Shown piece by piece: positions 1 to 7,656 of a DNA stretch of 10,985 nucleotides. The first letter of the stretch is position 1. Each line of letters starts with the position of its first letter. Below the pieces are notes generated by a model. It searched no databases. It had not been told where the DNA came from and saw only the letters and a list, made by a program, of their open reading frames with translations. The position numbers and the translations under genes are program-made. Location of the stretch: assembly GCA_036491235.1 (NCBI GenBank), contig DASXCK010000068.1:1-10985 (forward strand). Reading direction: 5' to 3'. This stretch comes from JAVDCA01 sp036491235 (GTDB lineage: Bacteria > Pseudomonadota > Alphaproteobacteria > Rhizobiales > Xanthobacteraceae).

Positions 1-1
1 T

Positions 2-1144
2 CTCAAGGGCTCGGCGATCGGCCGCTCGCGCGCGGGCCAGGATCTCTACGGCGCGCTGCACGTCTGGATGCACCGCATTCCGGGCGGCCTCGGCATCGCC
101 AACGTGTTCGCCTGCGCGCTGTTCGCCGCCATGGCGGGCTCATCGCCCGCGACCTGCTCGGCGATCGGCTCGGCCGGCATCCCCGAGATGCGCAAGCGCG
201 GCTATTCGGGCGGCTTCGCGGCCGGGATCATCGCGTCGGGCGGCACGCTCGGCATCCTGCTGCCGCCGTCGATCACCATGATCCTCTACGCGGTCGCGGC
301 CGAGCAGTCCCTCGGCCGGCTCTTCCTCGCCGCCATCGGGCCGGCGCTGCTGCTGGTGACATTGTTCGCGAGCTACGCGATGTGGCGCTTCCGCCGCGAG
401 TACAATGCCGCCAAGGTCGCCTACGCGGCGGGCGGGCCGCCCTCCGAGATCCTGCGCGAGGACAAGCTCAGCACGCGCGACAAGTTCGCGCTGCTGCCGC
501 GCGTGCTGCCCTTCGTGGTGCTGCTCACCGGCGTCATGGTCGCGCTCTACGGCGGCTTCGCGACGCCGTCCGAGACCGCGGGGCTCGGCGCCGTGCTGGC
601 GCTCATCCTCATCGCGATCATCTACAAGGTATGGCGCCCCGTCGAGCTCCGGCCGATCCTGGTCCAGACGCTCAAGGAGTCGACCATGCTGATGTTCATC
701 ATCGGCATGTCGCTGCTCTATTCATACGTGATGAGCTATCTCCACATCAGCCAGTCGACGGCCGAGTGGATCGTCTCGCTGCACCTGTCGCGCTGGGTGC
801 TGCTGGCCGCGATCCTCGTCATGGTGGTGGTGCTCGGCTTCTTCCTGCCGCCGGTGTCGATCATCCTGATGACGGCGCCGATCATCCTGCCGCCGCTGCG
901 CGCCGCCAACTTCGACCTGGTCTGGTTCGGCGTGATCATGACCATCGTGATGGAGCTCGGGCTCATTCATCCGCCGGTCGGCCTCAACCTGTTCGTCATC
1001 AAGAACATCGCGCCCGACATCTCGCTGCGCGATGTGGTGTGGGGCGTCATGCCCTTCGTGATTTTGATGATCTTCGCCGTGATCGTGCTGTGCGTCTTCC
1101 CTGAGATTGCGACCTGGTTCGTCGATCTGGTGATGGGGAAGTAG
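2..1144 (+). CDS. TRAP transporter large permease (DctM-type), 5' partial
   Basis: This is the large membrane subunit of a tripartite ATP-independent periplasmic transporter, which imports organic acids or related solutes using an ion gradient and a periplasmic binding protein. The reading frame is open from base 2, before the first visible ATG at 68, so the gene enters from the left and about 380 codons are visible. The segment GSSPATCSAIGS followed by GIPEMRKRGY is the conserved DctM core motif. GGTLGILLPPS and the later FLPPVSIILMTAPIILPP and IHPPVGLNLFVI are the paired re-entrant loop motifs of the family. The rest is a series of hydrophobic segments ending in a short VMGK tail. The small permease and binding-protein genes usually beside it are not here and would lie to the left. 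The substrate cannot be read from the permease. The stop TAG is at 1142-1144. Confidence 0.95.
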   Translation, partial: LKGSAIGRSRAGQDLYGALHVWMHRIPGGLGIANVFACALFAAMAGSSPATCSAIGSAGIPEMRKRGYSGGFAAGIIASGGTLGILLPPSITMILYAVAAEQSLGRLFLAAIGPALLLVTLFASYAMWRFRREYNAAKVAYAAGGPPSEILREDKLSTRDKFALLPRVLPFVVLLTGVMVALYGGFATPSETAGLGAVLALILIAIIYKVWRPVELRPILVQTLKESTMLMFIIGMSLLYSYVMSYLHISQSTAEWIVSLHLSRWVLLAAILVMVVVLGFFLPPVSIILMTAPIILPPLRAANFDLVWFGVIMTIVMELGLIHPPVGLNLFVIKNIAPDISLRDVVWGVMPFVILMIFAVIVLCVFPEIATWFVDLVMGK

Positions 1145-1149
1145 GAAGA

Positions 1150-1181
1150 CGTGGATGCGCGGTACAAGCCCGCGCATGACG
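1150..1181. repeat. Palindromic intergenic repeat, REP-like (family A)
   Basis: The arms ATGCGCGG (1155-1162) and CCGCGCAT (1170-1177) are perfectly complementary around a 7-base loop. Flanking CGT (1150-1152) and ACG (1179-1181) extend the stem after a small bulge. Read on the minus strand the element translates as MRGLVPRIHV, close to a spurious peptide I know from repeated intergenic palindromes in Bradyrhizobium relatives. It begins six bases after the TRAP permease stop, so in RNA it could stabilise the 3' end or help termination, although no U-run follows. The family assignment is from memory, not from a search. Confidence 0.7.
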
Positions 1182-1757
1182 TTGAAGCGTTTTATCCGTT
1201 GCCGGCCCTGAGTCCTTGAAACTCCTTCTGTTGTCCCGGTTGGGTTCAATTTGCGCGTCTGGCATCGTGATCACCCGACTTTCTGTGTTGGCTTCGTTCG
1301 GACTCGGTAGTTTCGCTCGGGCTCACGGACTTGTTGAGTCAAAGCGCTGCACGACCTCTGGCGCGCGCGCCCCTTGCCGCGCATCAGCATCGGGTCCGGA
1401 ACCAGAATCCGCAACAACGATCCTGATCAATCCCCGAAATTCCGCCGGCCAGGTGCGAGCTCCCGTTCTGGCCGCAGGTCGCGCCATCGGCCGATCTGAT
1501 CTTCGTGCCGAAGGATATGAATCTCGATCGCTCCGATCGCGTGTCATCCTCGCCGAGAGATGACGACTGGTGCGCCTGCTTGCAGCGCGTCAGCGCACTC
1601 AACCCTGAGTGATGCTCATCCTCGTGTTTTCGTCGAGACATCGCTCAGCAGGTCGGCGCAGACCGCATAGCTCCGACGACCCGACAATCTGGCGGTCGGC
1701 TCATTTCCTCCTCACAATAATAATCGGCGAGGGGGGATCAACCCTTCGCATAAAATC
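1182..1757. other. Gene-free stretch before the amidohydrolase
   Basis: I see no convincing gene in this stretch. The longest frames (1216-1563 on plus, 1323-1547 and 1384-1641 on minus) give low-complexity, Arg/Ser/Ala-rich translations with no motif I recognise, and none has a good Shine-Dalgarno. An 8-base palindrome GTGATCAC lies at 1267-1274. An A/T-rich patch (1714-1725, and CATAAAAT near 1749) close to the downstream gene is the likeliest place for its promoter, but no good -35/-10 pair could be fixed. It may be regulatory DNA or the remains of a decayed gene. Confidence 0.5.
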
Positions 1758-1766
1758 GGGGAGGAG
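1758..1766 (+). promoter_or_regulatory. Strong Shine-Dalgarno of the amidohydrolase
   Basis: GGGGAGGAG sits six bases before the ATG at 1773. It fixes that start and indicates efficient initiation, better than most other starts in the window. Confidence 0.8.
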
Positions 1767-1772
1767 ACTCGT

Positions 1773-3404
1773 ATGGCACGACAGGCCAACGGGCGGCGGG
1801 GATTTTCACGCCGCGATTTCGTCGTCAAGGGCGCGGTCGGTGGCGCCGCCTTGGTTGCTGGCGCGGGAAGCGCGAACGCCGACCGAGGCGACGGCGGGGA
1901 CGGGCCGGCCGATCTGGTGCTGGTCAATGGCAACATCCTCACGCTCGACGCGCATAATACGACCGCAGGGTCGATCGCGATCACGAACGGACGGATCACC
2001 GCGGTCAATCGCGACGGGCACGGGATGGGGAACGCCACTCAGATGATCGATCTGAGGGGAGCGACCGTCATTCCGGGCCTGAACGATTCGCACATCCACT
2101 TCATCCGTCTTGGAATCGACCCCGGCTACGGCGTGCGCGACATCGAGGTGGCGCAGTCGATCGGGGAGGTGCAGGCGATCATCGCCAACCGTGCGAGAAC
2201 CGTGCCGGCGGGAGCGTTCATCACCTGCATCGGCGGTTGGAATCGCAACGGGCTCAGGGAGGCCCGTCTGCCGAGCGTTGCCGAGCTCAATGCCGCCGCC
2301 CCCCGCAACCCGGTCTATCTGGTCGAGTCCGGCGGCGGCAATGCCGGCGTCACGAACACGGCCGGAGCGGCGTTCTTTACCGGGAAGGGCGTCGCGGTGA
2401 ACCCCGACGGGACGGTCGGCAATACGACGAACGCCAAGAACGCGCTCGTCGCGGTCCAGACCGACGCCGACCGGCTGCGGAGCACGGCGGAAGCCGTCGA
2501 CCATGCCACGGGCCTGGGACTGACGACGGTCCAAGACATGGGCGGGCTCGTCGGGTTGAGCTCTTATGCCGCCTCGCTGCAGCTATGGAGCGAGAAAAAG
2601 CTGAACATGCGCATCCGCTTCTTCAACTGGAGCGGCGACGATCCGGGCATTTCCGAAATGGAGGCTCGGATCGCAAACCAGCTCAATCAGCTCGGGGACG
2701 GCCGCTATCGCCCTGTCGGCGTCGGCGAGCGCGTGCACAACACGACCACGGACCCGATCAACATCACAGCCTACCAATTTGCCGCGCAGAACGGCTGGAC
2801 GCTGACGCAACACTCGCTGACGCCCACCGAGGTCGCGTTTCACATCGGCGCCTACCAACAGGCGGCCCAATCCGGCCCAATCGACAAGCTGCGCTGGTCG
2901 CTGTGCCACGTAGACCCGATCACCGACGCGGAGATCGCGCAGGTCAAGGCATTGGGGATCGGATTGAACATCCAGGGCTACGGCTACATTCGGCCGGCGG
3001 GAGCAAACTCGGGGCCGCCGTTCCGAAGCTTGGTTTCGTCGGGCGTCCCGCTCGGTGCGGGCACCGACGCGACCGTCGTCGGACCGATGGACCCATGGCT
3101 GATGATGTCGTTCATGACGACCGGCACGAACAACGCCGGGCAGTTCGCGGGCATGCCGGGACAGCAAATCTCCCGTCTTCAGGCCCTGCGGATGTACACG
3201 AGCGGCAGCGCCTATCTGTCGTTCGACGACGACAAGATCGGCACGATCGAGGAGGGCAAGTCGGCCGACCTGGCCGTGCTCTCGACCAACCCGCTCTACG
3301 CGGACGAGCAATCGTTCCGGCGCATCACCTCGAATCTCACGTTGGTCGGCGGCAAGATCGTCAACCAAAATGGGCCGTTCGCCAATCTCAGAAATAAGCA
3401 GTGA
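1773..3404 (+). CDS. Tat-exported YtcJ-type metal-dependent amidohydrolase
   Basis: This 543-residue enzyme belongs to the amidohydrolase superfamily, YtcJ-like branch, which hydrolyses C-N bonds in amides or related compounds. The N-terminus carries a twin-arginine signal: SRRDFVVKG (residues 12-20), a hydrophobic stretch, and an Ala-Asn-Ala site suggesting cleavage after residue 36. The mature protein should therefore be folded in the cytoplasm and exported to the periplasm. The composite beta domain follows (ADLVLVNGNILTLDA). The metal-binding HxH is His107/His109 in GLNDSHIHF. Probable further ligands are His347 (TQHSL), His379 (LCHVDP) and Asp432 (GAGTDATV). The C-terminus has the usual IGTIEEGKSADLAVLS beta-sandwich return. 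The KxFxDGS motif of many YtcJ proteins is replaced by VGVGERVHN, matching a compact subfamily I recall from alphaproteobacteria. The gene stands alone, so the substrate is unknown. Confidence 0.9.
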   Translation: MARQANGRRGFSRRDFVVKGAVGGAALVAGAGSANADRGDGGDGPADLVLVNGNILTLDAHNTTAGSIAITNGRITAVNRDGHGMGNATQMIDLRGATVIPGLNDSHIHFIRLGIDPGYGVRDIEVAQSIGEVQAIIANRARTVPAGAFITCIGGWNRNGLREARLPSVAELNAAAPRNPVYLVESGGGNAGVTNTAGAAFFTGKGVAVNPDGTVGNTTNAKNALVAVQTDADRLRSTAEAVDHATGLGLTTVQDMGGLVGLSSYAASLQLWSEKKLNMRIRFFNWSGDDPGISEMEARIANQLNQLGDGRYRPVGVGERVHNTTTDPINITAYQFAAQNGWTLTQHSLTPTEVAFHIGAYQQAAQSGPIDKLRWSLCHVDPITDAEIAQVKALGIGLNIQGYGYIRPAGANSGPPFRSLVSSGVPLGAGTDATVVGPMDPWLMMSFMTTGTNNAGQFAGMPGQQISRLQALRMYTSGSAYLSFDDDKIGTIEEGKSADLAVLSTNPLYADEQSFRRITSNLTLVGGKIVNQNGPFANLRNKQ

Positions 3405-3410
3405 GGTCGA

Positions 3411-3427
3411 GTGGGCCGCAGGCCCGC
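3411..3427 (+). terminator. Hairpin after the amidohydrolase, possible terminator
   Basis: A 7-bp stem with a GCA loop forms from GTGGGCC (3411-3417) and GGCCCGC (3421-3427, one G-T pair). It starts six bases after the stop codon of the plus-strand gene and lies between two convergent genes, a natural place for termination. The following bases (GAAATGTT) are only weakly T-rich, so intrinsic termination is plausible but not certain. Confidence 0.5.
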
Positions 3428-3549
3428 GAAATGTTCTCCAGTCGTAGCGGCAGGCCGTTGGAATGTAACCGATCGCCTGCCGCACGCCCCACCAGCGCGG
3501 AGCCCGCACTGGGCGCGCATACATTCGTGCGGACACGGACGGGAGCGGA

Positions 3550-4608
3550 TCACGCTCCCACCGGCCGCAGCCGCTTCACGGCCGGTGGCAGTTTCGTCTC
3601 GAGCCAGGTCGCGATCGCGGTCTGGCGCCGATAGTAGAGCAATCCGGCGGCGATCACGCCGACGCCGATCAGCGACAGCGCGAACGGAAAGAGCAACGAG
3701 TCGCGAAATACCTTGTTGGCGAGGTCGCCGAGGTAGAACGAGATGCCGATCACGCCGAACACCGCATAGACGCGCCGATCGAGGAACACCGCCGCGAAGA
3801 GCAGCAGCACGTTCATGGCGCAATAGAGCGCCTTGTCGAGTGCCGTACCGCCCGACGTGGAGCTGATCGCACCCCAGAAGGCGAACATGCCGAACAGGTG
3901 CAGCCAGAAGGCAAAATCGCCGCGCCGCCGGCAGTCGACGATCCACGCGATGACGAGCGTCGCGAGGCCGAACCAGAGCGAGATCTGCCGGCGCAGGTCC
4001 CAGTCCGCATCGGCTTTGCCTGCGATCCAGGGCGCCAGATCCATCGACATGAACCAGAGCGCGACGCCGATGATCACGACGATAAAGGGGAACGGATAGA
4101 AGCGCAGAGCGATTAGCGCAGCCACGATCGCGGCGATCTCCATGAAGATCCAGCTGCCTTTGACCCAGATATAGAAATCGTGAACGGTCCCGGGCTTGCC
4201 GAACTCGCCCCACAGGCCGAGTGCATCCTGGATGCCATAGACCGTGAGCGGCGCCATCGAGACCGCGACCGCGATCAGGAGGCCGCCTGGGGTCCGCAGG
4301 CCTTTCATATGCCACAGATGATGCCCTGCCGCCGTGAAAGCGGCGGCATAGATCAGCGCAGTCGTGGCGAGCGCCTGCCCGCCCATCTGTGAGAAGGCCA
4401 GCGTCGAGAACAGGCCCATCGCGGTCATCACGATGAGGGCGCCCGCATACCAGAGAAGGTGCGCGACATCGAAACGCGGCGCCGGCGCGGCTTCGCCGGC
4501 GGCGGAACCACCGCGCGTGCGCAGAAATTCGAGCAGCCGGGCGAGTTGCGTGCTCTCGAGCAAGCCGGCCACTTCGGCGGCGCGCAAATCGGACTCCGTA
4601 TAGGCCAT
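3550..4608 (-). CDS. Polytopic membrane protein of unknown function
   Basis: I do not recognise an assigned function. The 352-residue protein has a soluble N-terminal segment (about 1-45; AYTESDLRAAEVAGLLES, then an Ala/Pro-rich linker) that looks like a small helical pair. About ten hydrophobic segments follow between residues 50 and 325 (for example near 50-70, 78-97, 107-126, 153-190, 208-225, 232-249, 258-297 and 305-325). It ends in a basic tail (KLPPAVKRLRPVGA). The layout resembles DUF2157-like membrane proteins, but that is a guess from shape. The frame stays open upstream to 5214, through the CoA-transferase gene. The start chosen is the ATG at 4608, because GGAGA (4618-4622) precedes it by nine bases and the good hydrophobic pattern begins just after it. 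It lies downstream of the CoA-transferase on the same strand, but 224 bp and a repeat separate them, so it probably has its own promoter. Confidence 0.8.
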   Translation of the reverse strand: MAYTESDLRAAEVAGLLESTQLARLLEFLRTRGGSAAGEAAPAPRFDVAHLLWYAGALIVMTAMGLFSTLAFSQMGGQALATTALIYAAAFTAAGHHLWHMKGLRTPGGLLIAVAVSMAPLTVYGIQDALGLWGEFGKPGTVHDFYIWVKGSWIFMEIAAIVAALIALRFYPFPFIVVIIGVALWFMSMDLAPWIAGKADADWDLRRQISLWFGLATLVIAWIVDCRRRGDFAFWLHLFGMFAFWGAISSTSGGTALDKALYCAMNVLLLFAAVFLDRRVYAVFGVIGISFYLGDLANKVFRDSLLFPFALSLIGVGVIAAGLLYYRRQTAIATWLETKLPPAVKRLRPVGA

Positions 4609-4742
4609 GGGCGCGTTTCTCCGGGCAGCCGCAGTGGTGCCACCGAGTTTTGGTCGGCAGCCTGCCTTGGAAGGTTCAAATCGCGGCCAAAAAGAGCGCG
4701 GGCGGCGCCACGTCCGAGATGGTAGCGACTCGAAACAAGCGC

Positions 4743-4797
4743 CCCATCCTTCGAGACGTGCCGCACGAGGACGTGCAACGTTCCTCAGGATGAGATC
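4743..4797. repeat. Palindromic intergenic repeat (family B)
   Basis: An imperfect palindrome is bounded by CATCCT (4745-4750) and AGGATG (4786-4791), each continued by partly matching sequence (TCGAGACG inward on one side, TTCCTC on the other). A nested perfect hairpin GCACG-AGGA-CGTGC lies at 4763-4776. The boundary text CATCCTTCGAGACG and CCTCAGGATGAG is what I recall from a very abundant dispersed repeat of Bradyrhizobium and relatives. It sits between two minus-strand genes, where it could act on the 3' end of the CoA-transferase message. Family identity is from memory only. Confidence 0.7.
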
Positions 4798-4832
4798 TGT
4801 CGTGAGGAGAGTCTGTGAGAGAAAGACGCTGC

Positions 4833-6002
4833 TCACCCCTCGCCAATCTCCTTCAGGATCTCGGCCGTGTGCTCGCCGAGCTTCGGGGCGGGGCGCGGCG
4901 CCGCCATCGGCGCGCCGTCGATCATGATCGGGGTGCGGATGCCCGGGATGGTGCCGGACTTGGCGTCGGCGCTCGGGATATCGAGCTTCATGCCGCGATG
5001 CTTGACGTGCGGGTCGTTGAAGACCTGTTCGAGGTTGTTGATCGGGCCGGCCGGCACGCCGACCGCCTCGAGCTTCTCCAGGATGTCGGCGCTGGTGCGC
5101 TGCGCGGTCAGCGTCGTGAGCTTGCCGACGATCTCGGCGCGTTGGCTGAGCCGCGCCTTGTTGTCGATGTAAGCCGGGTCTTTTGCCAACTCGGGCGCGC
5201 CCAGCACGGCGCACAGCTTCTGATACTGGGTGTCGTTGCCGGTCGCGATGATGATGTAGCCGTCCGATACCGGGAAGACCTGGTAGGGCACGATGTTCGG
5301 ATGCGAATTGCCGATGCGGCCCGGCACCTTGCCTGACGCGAGGTAATTGAGGCCCTGGTTGGCAAGCACGCCGACCGTCGAGTCGACCAGCGCGGTGTCG
5401 ACATAGCCGCCGCGGCCGGTGCGCTCGCGCTGCGCCAGCGCCGCGAGAATTCCGATCACCGAATACACGCCCGTGAATATGTCCGACACCGGCACGCCCG
5501 ACCGCGTCGGCTCGCCGTCCGCCATGCCGGTGATGCTCATGAACCCACCCAGGCCCTGTGCCATCAGGTCGTAGCCGGCGCGCGCCGCATAAGGCCCGTC
5601 CTGGCCGAAGCCGGTGACCGAGCAGTAGACCAGCCGCGGGCAGTCCGGCGCGAGGCTCTTGTAATCGAGCCCGAATTTGGCAAGCCCGCCGACCTTGAAG
5701 TTCTCGATCAGAACGTCCGAGCGCGCCGCGAGCTTCTTGACGATCCGCTTGCCGTCCTCGGTCTCGAAGTCCGCCTCGATCGAGCGCTTGCCGCGGTTGG
5801 TGCCATGGAAATAGGCGGCGCCGAGATGCCCGTCCTTGCCCTCGATGAACGGTGGCCCCCAGCCGCGCGTATCGTCGCCGGTGCGGCTGCGCTCGACCTT
5901 GACGACATCGGCGCCGAGATCGGCGAGGATCTGGCCAGCCCAGGGGCCCGCCAGGATGCGGGCGAGCTCGAGAACGCGTAGACCGGACAACGGGCCAGCC
6001 AT
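4833..6002 (-). CDS. CaiB/BaiF family III CoA-transferase
   Basis: This 389-residue protein is a full-length class III CoA-transferase, which moves CoA between organic acids through an enzyme-bound aspartyl-CoA thioester. The opening PLSGLRVLELARILAGPWAG and LADLGADVVKVER is the family's N-terminal Rossmann signature. GYDLMAQGLGG contains Asp145, which matches the catalytic Asp of formyl-CoA transferase (Asp169). TRSGVPVSDIFTGVY and the C-terminal VGVPAGPINNLEQVFNDPHV also fit. The start is supported by GAGGA (6011-6015) eight bases upstream. The acid substrate cannot be read from sequence: oxalate, succinate, carnitine-type and aromatic acids are all used in this family, and it lacks features I could tie to one. 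It diverges from malonyl-CoA decarboxylase across 248 bp, so a malonate or other short dicarboxylate is a reasonable guess. Confidence 0.92.
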   Translation of the reverse strand: MAGPLSGLRVLELARILAGPWAGQILADLGADVVKVERSRTGDDTRGWGPPFIEGKDGHLGAAYFHGTNRGKRSIEADFETEDGKRIVKKLAARSDVLIENFKVGGLAKFGLDYKSLAPDCPRLVYCSVTGFGQDGPYAARAGYDLMAQGLGGFMSITGMADGEPTRSGVPVSDIFTGVYSVIGILAALAQRERTGRGGYVDTALVDSTVGVLANQGLNYLASGKVPGRIGNSHPNIVPYQVFPVSDGYIIIATGNDTQYQKLCAVLGAPELAKDPAYIDNKARLSQRAEIVGKLTTLTAQRTSADILEKLEAVGVPAGPINNLEQVFNDPHVKHRGMKLDIPSADAKSGTIPGIRTPIMIDGAPMAAPRPAPKLGEHTAEILKEIGEG

Positions 6003-6250
6003 CGATTGGTTCCTCTCTACGTATCAGCGTCAGGAATGGGTGATATCCGGGGCTCTCTGTGGCTTGCGGACGTGAATTTGTCTATACCTGAGCCATTCCG
6101 GGGTAAGCGCGTTCTTTCGCATTTTCCGGCGAACGCCGGGGCGGTTTCGCCGTTGAAGACGCGGCCGGGAATCTGATTGGCTGGGGCGAATCGGATCGAC
6201 GGTACCCGCACGATGGCGGCTCCGCGGTGCGAACGGAAAGATGGGCGCGA
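6003..6250. promoter_or_regulatory. Divergent control region with tandem hairpins
   Basis: This intergenic stretch must hold the promoters of both the CoA-transferase (left) and malonyl-CoA decarboxylase (right). Two adjoining small hairpins are visible: CCGGC-GAAC-GCCGG (6126-6139) and GGCG-GTTT-CGCC (6140-6151). They lie about 100 bp before the decarboxylase start and could be leader structures or a transcription block between the two directions. I could not fix -35/-10 elements or a named operator. Confidence 0.45.
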
Positions 6251-7612
6251 ATGAACACGTCGTTTTTTGGCGAAATGCTGCAGACCATCTCGGAGCGCGG
6301 GCGGGCGCTGGTCGAGCGCACGCGCGGCCGGCGGGGCCCGGCTGAGCGCTCGGACAGCCTTATCGACCTGTGCGAGGACCTCGTCTCAGTGCGCGGCGAG
6401 GCCTCCGGCACCGCGCTCGCGCGCGATATTTTGCTGCGCTTCTCCGAGCTGACCACCGGTCCGCGCATCGCGTTTTTCGAGGCACTCGCGCACCGCTTCG
6501 GCCCGGACGACAAGCGCATCGCCGCCGCGGTCGAGGCTTGGCAGAAGGCCCCGAGCGACGCCACTGCCGCCGAGCTGCACCACGCCGCCGAGCCGCGCCG
6601 CCAGGAGCTGTTTCGCCGCCTCAACATGGCGCCGGGGGGCACCCGGTCGCTGGTCGCGATGCGCGAGAAACTGATGAACGCGCTCGACCATCGCGAGGAC
6701 CTTGCCGCGGTCGACGCCGATTTCGTCCACCTCTTCTCGTCCTGGTTCAACCGCGGCTTCCTGGTGCTGCGGCGGATCGACTGGTCGACGCCGGCGAGCA
6801 TCCTGGAGAAGATCATCCAGTACGAAGCGGTGCACGAGATCAACGACTGGCGGGACCTGCGCGCGCGCATCGATCCGCTCGACCGGCGCTGCTACGCCTT
6901 CTTTCATCCGGCGCTCAACGACGATCCGCTGATCTTCGTCGAGGTGGCGCTCACGCGCGAGATCGCCGACGCGATCCCGCCGATCCTCGCGCCCAAGCGC
7001 GAAGTGATCCCGACCGATCGGGCGACCACCGCGGTGTTCTATTCGATCTCCAACTGTCAACGCGGCCTCGCCGGCGTGTCGTTCGGCAGCTTCCTGATCA
7101 AGCAGGTGGCGGCGGAAATCACCCGGGAGCTGCCCAAGCTCACGACCTTCGTGACGCTCTCGCCAGTGCCTGCCTTTGCGAAGTGGCTCAAGCGCGAGCT
7201 CGGGCAAGATGTATCGAATGCGATCGACGCGGACGATCGCGCCGAGCTCGCCGCGCTCGACGGCGGCCTGTGGGCCAAGGACGAGGCCGCGTCCGAGCGT
7301 CTGCGCGAGCCGCTGATGCGTGCCGCCGCGACCTATTTCCTCACGGCCCGCACGCGCACGCGCGCGCCGGTCGATCCGGTCGCGCGCTTTCATCTCGGCA
7401 ACGGCGCGCGACTCGAGCGCATCGACTGGCTCGGCGACCCCTCGCCGAAGGGGATCGCGCAGTCCTACGGCATTATGGTCAACTATCTCTACGACCTCGA
7501 CGACATCGAGAAGAACCATGAGGCCTATGCGGGCAGCCGCACCATCGTGGCGTCGAACGCGGTGAGAAAGCTCGCGCGCCCGGTGCGCGACCTCGTTCCG
7601 GTGGCGGAATGA
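6251..7612 (+). CDS. Malonyl-CoA decarboxylase (MLYCD family)
   Basis: The enzyme decarboxylates malonyl-CoA to acetyl-CoA and CO2. In rhizobia this activity is MatA of the malonate pathway; elsewhere it controls the malonyl-CoA pool. The 453-residue product has an N-terminal helical domain (about 1-150) and a C-terminal acetyltransferase-like catalytic domain. Family motifs include YEAVHEINDWRDLRARIDP, FFHPALNDDPLIFVEVAL, FYSISNCQRGLAGVSFGSF, TLSPVPAFAKWL and FHLGNGARLERIDW. Ser304 (in TLSP) and His381 (in FHLGNG) fit the catalytic Ser/His pair described for the human enzyme. The ATG at 6251 is preceded by GGAAAG ten bases upstream. An in-frame GTG at 6227 would add eight residues but lacks a comparable site. 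It carries no organelle-type targeting sequence. A membrane protein gene follows 44 bp later and may be co-transcribed. Confidence 0.93.
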   Translation: MNTSFFGEMLQTISERGRALVERTRGRRGPAERSDSLIDLCEDLVSVRGEASGTALARDILLRFSELTTGPRIAFFEALAHRFGPDDKRIAAAVEAWQKAPSDATAAELHHAAEPRRQELFRRLNMAPGGTRSLVAMREKLMNALDHREDLAAVDADFVHLFSSWFNRGFLVLRRIDWSTPASILEKIIQYEAVHEINDWRDLRARIDPLDRRCYAFFHPALNDDPLIFVEVALTREIADAIPPILAPKREVIPTDRATTAVFYSISNCQRGLAGVSFGSFLIKQVAAEITRELPKLTTFVTLSPVPAFAKWLKRELGQDVSNAIDADDRAELAALDGGLWAKDEAASERLREPLMRAAATYFLTARTRTRAPVDPVARFHLGNGARLERIDWLGDPSPKGIAQSYGIMVNYLYDLDDIEKNHEAYAGSRTIVASNAVRKLARPVRDLVPVAE

Positions 7613-7656
7613 CGGCGCGCGCGTCGCATCCCGCATAAAGCGCCGAAGCCGCGGCC

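Noticed and set aside
1267..1274. GTGATCAC palindrome as an operator
   Set aside because: Eight bases is too short to distinguish from chance, and no promoter is identifiable beside it.
1216..1563. 115-residue plus-strand frame in the long gap
   Set aside because: The N-terminus looks superficially like a signal sequence, but there is no good Shine-Dalgarno, the rest is low-complexity, and no family is recognisable.
2237..3397. 386-residue plus-strand frame inside the amidohydrolase
   Set aside because: It is an alternate frame of a gene with intact HxH and other metal-site motifs. The translation is Arg/Gly-rich with no motif.
3296..4315. 339-residue minus-strand frame overlapping the membrane protein and the amidohydrolase end
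   Set aside because: It overlaps two better-supported genes, and its translation lacks the hydrophobic pattern of the true frame.
4609..5214. N-terminal extension of the membrane-protein frame to 554 residues
   Set aside because: The extra 202 codons run antisense-like through the 3' end of the CoA-transferase in a different frame, are Arg/Pro/Ala-rich with no motif, and cross the family B repeat. A good Shine-Dalgarno supports the ATG at 4608.
6386..7636. 416-residue minus-strand open frame opposite malonyl-CoA decarboxylase
   Set aside because: It is a shadow of the conserved plus-strand gene. Its composition is charged and repetitive and no domain is recognisable.
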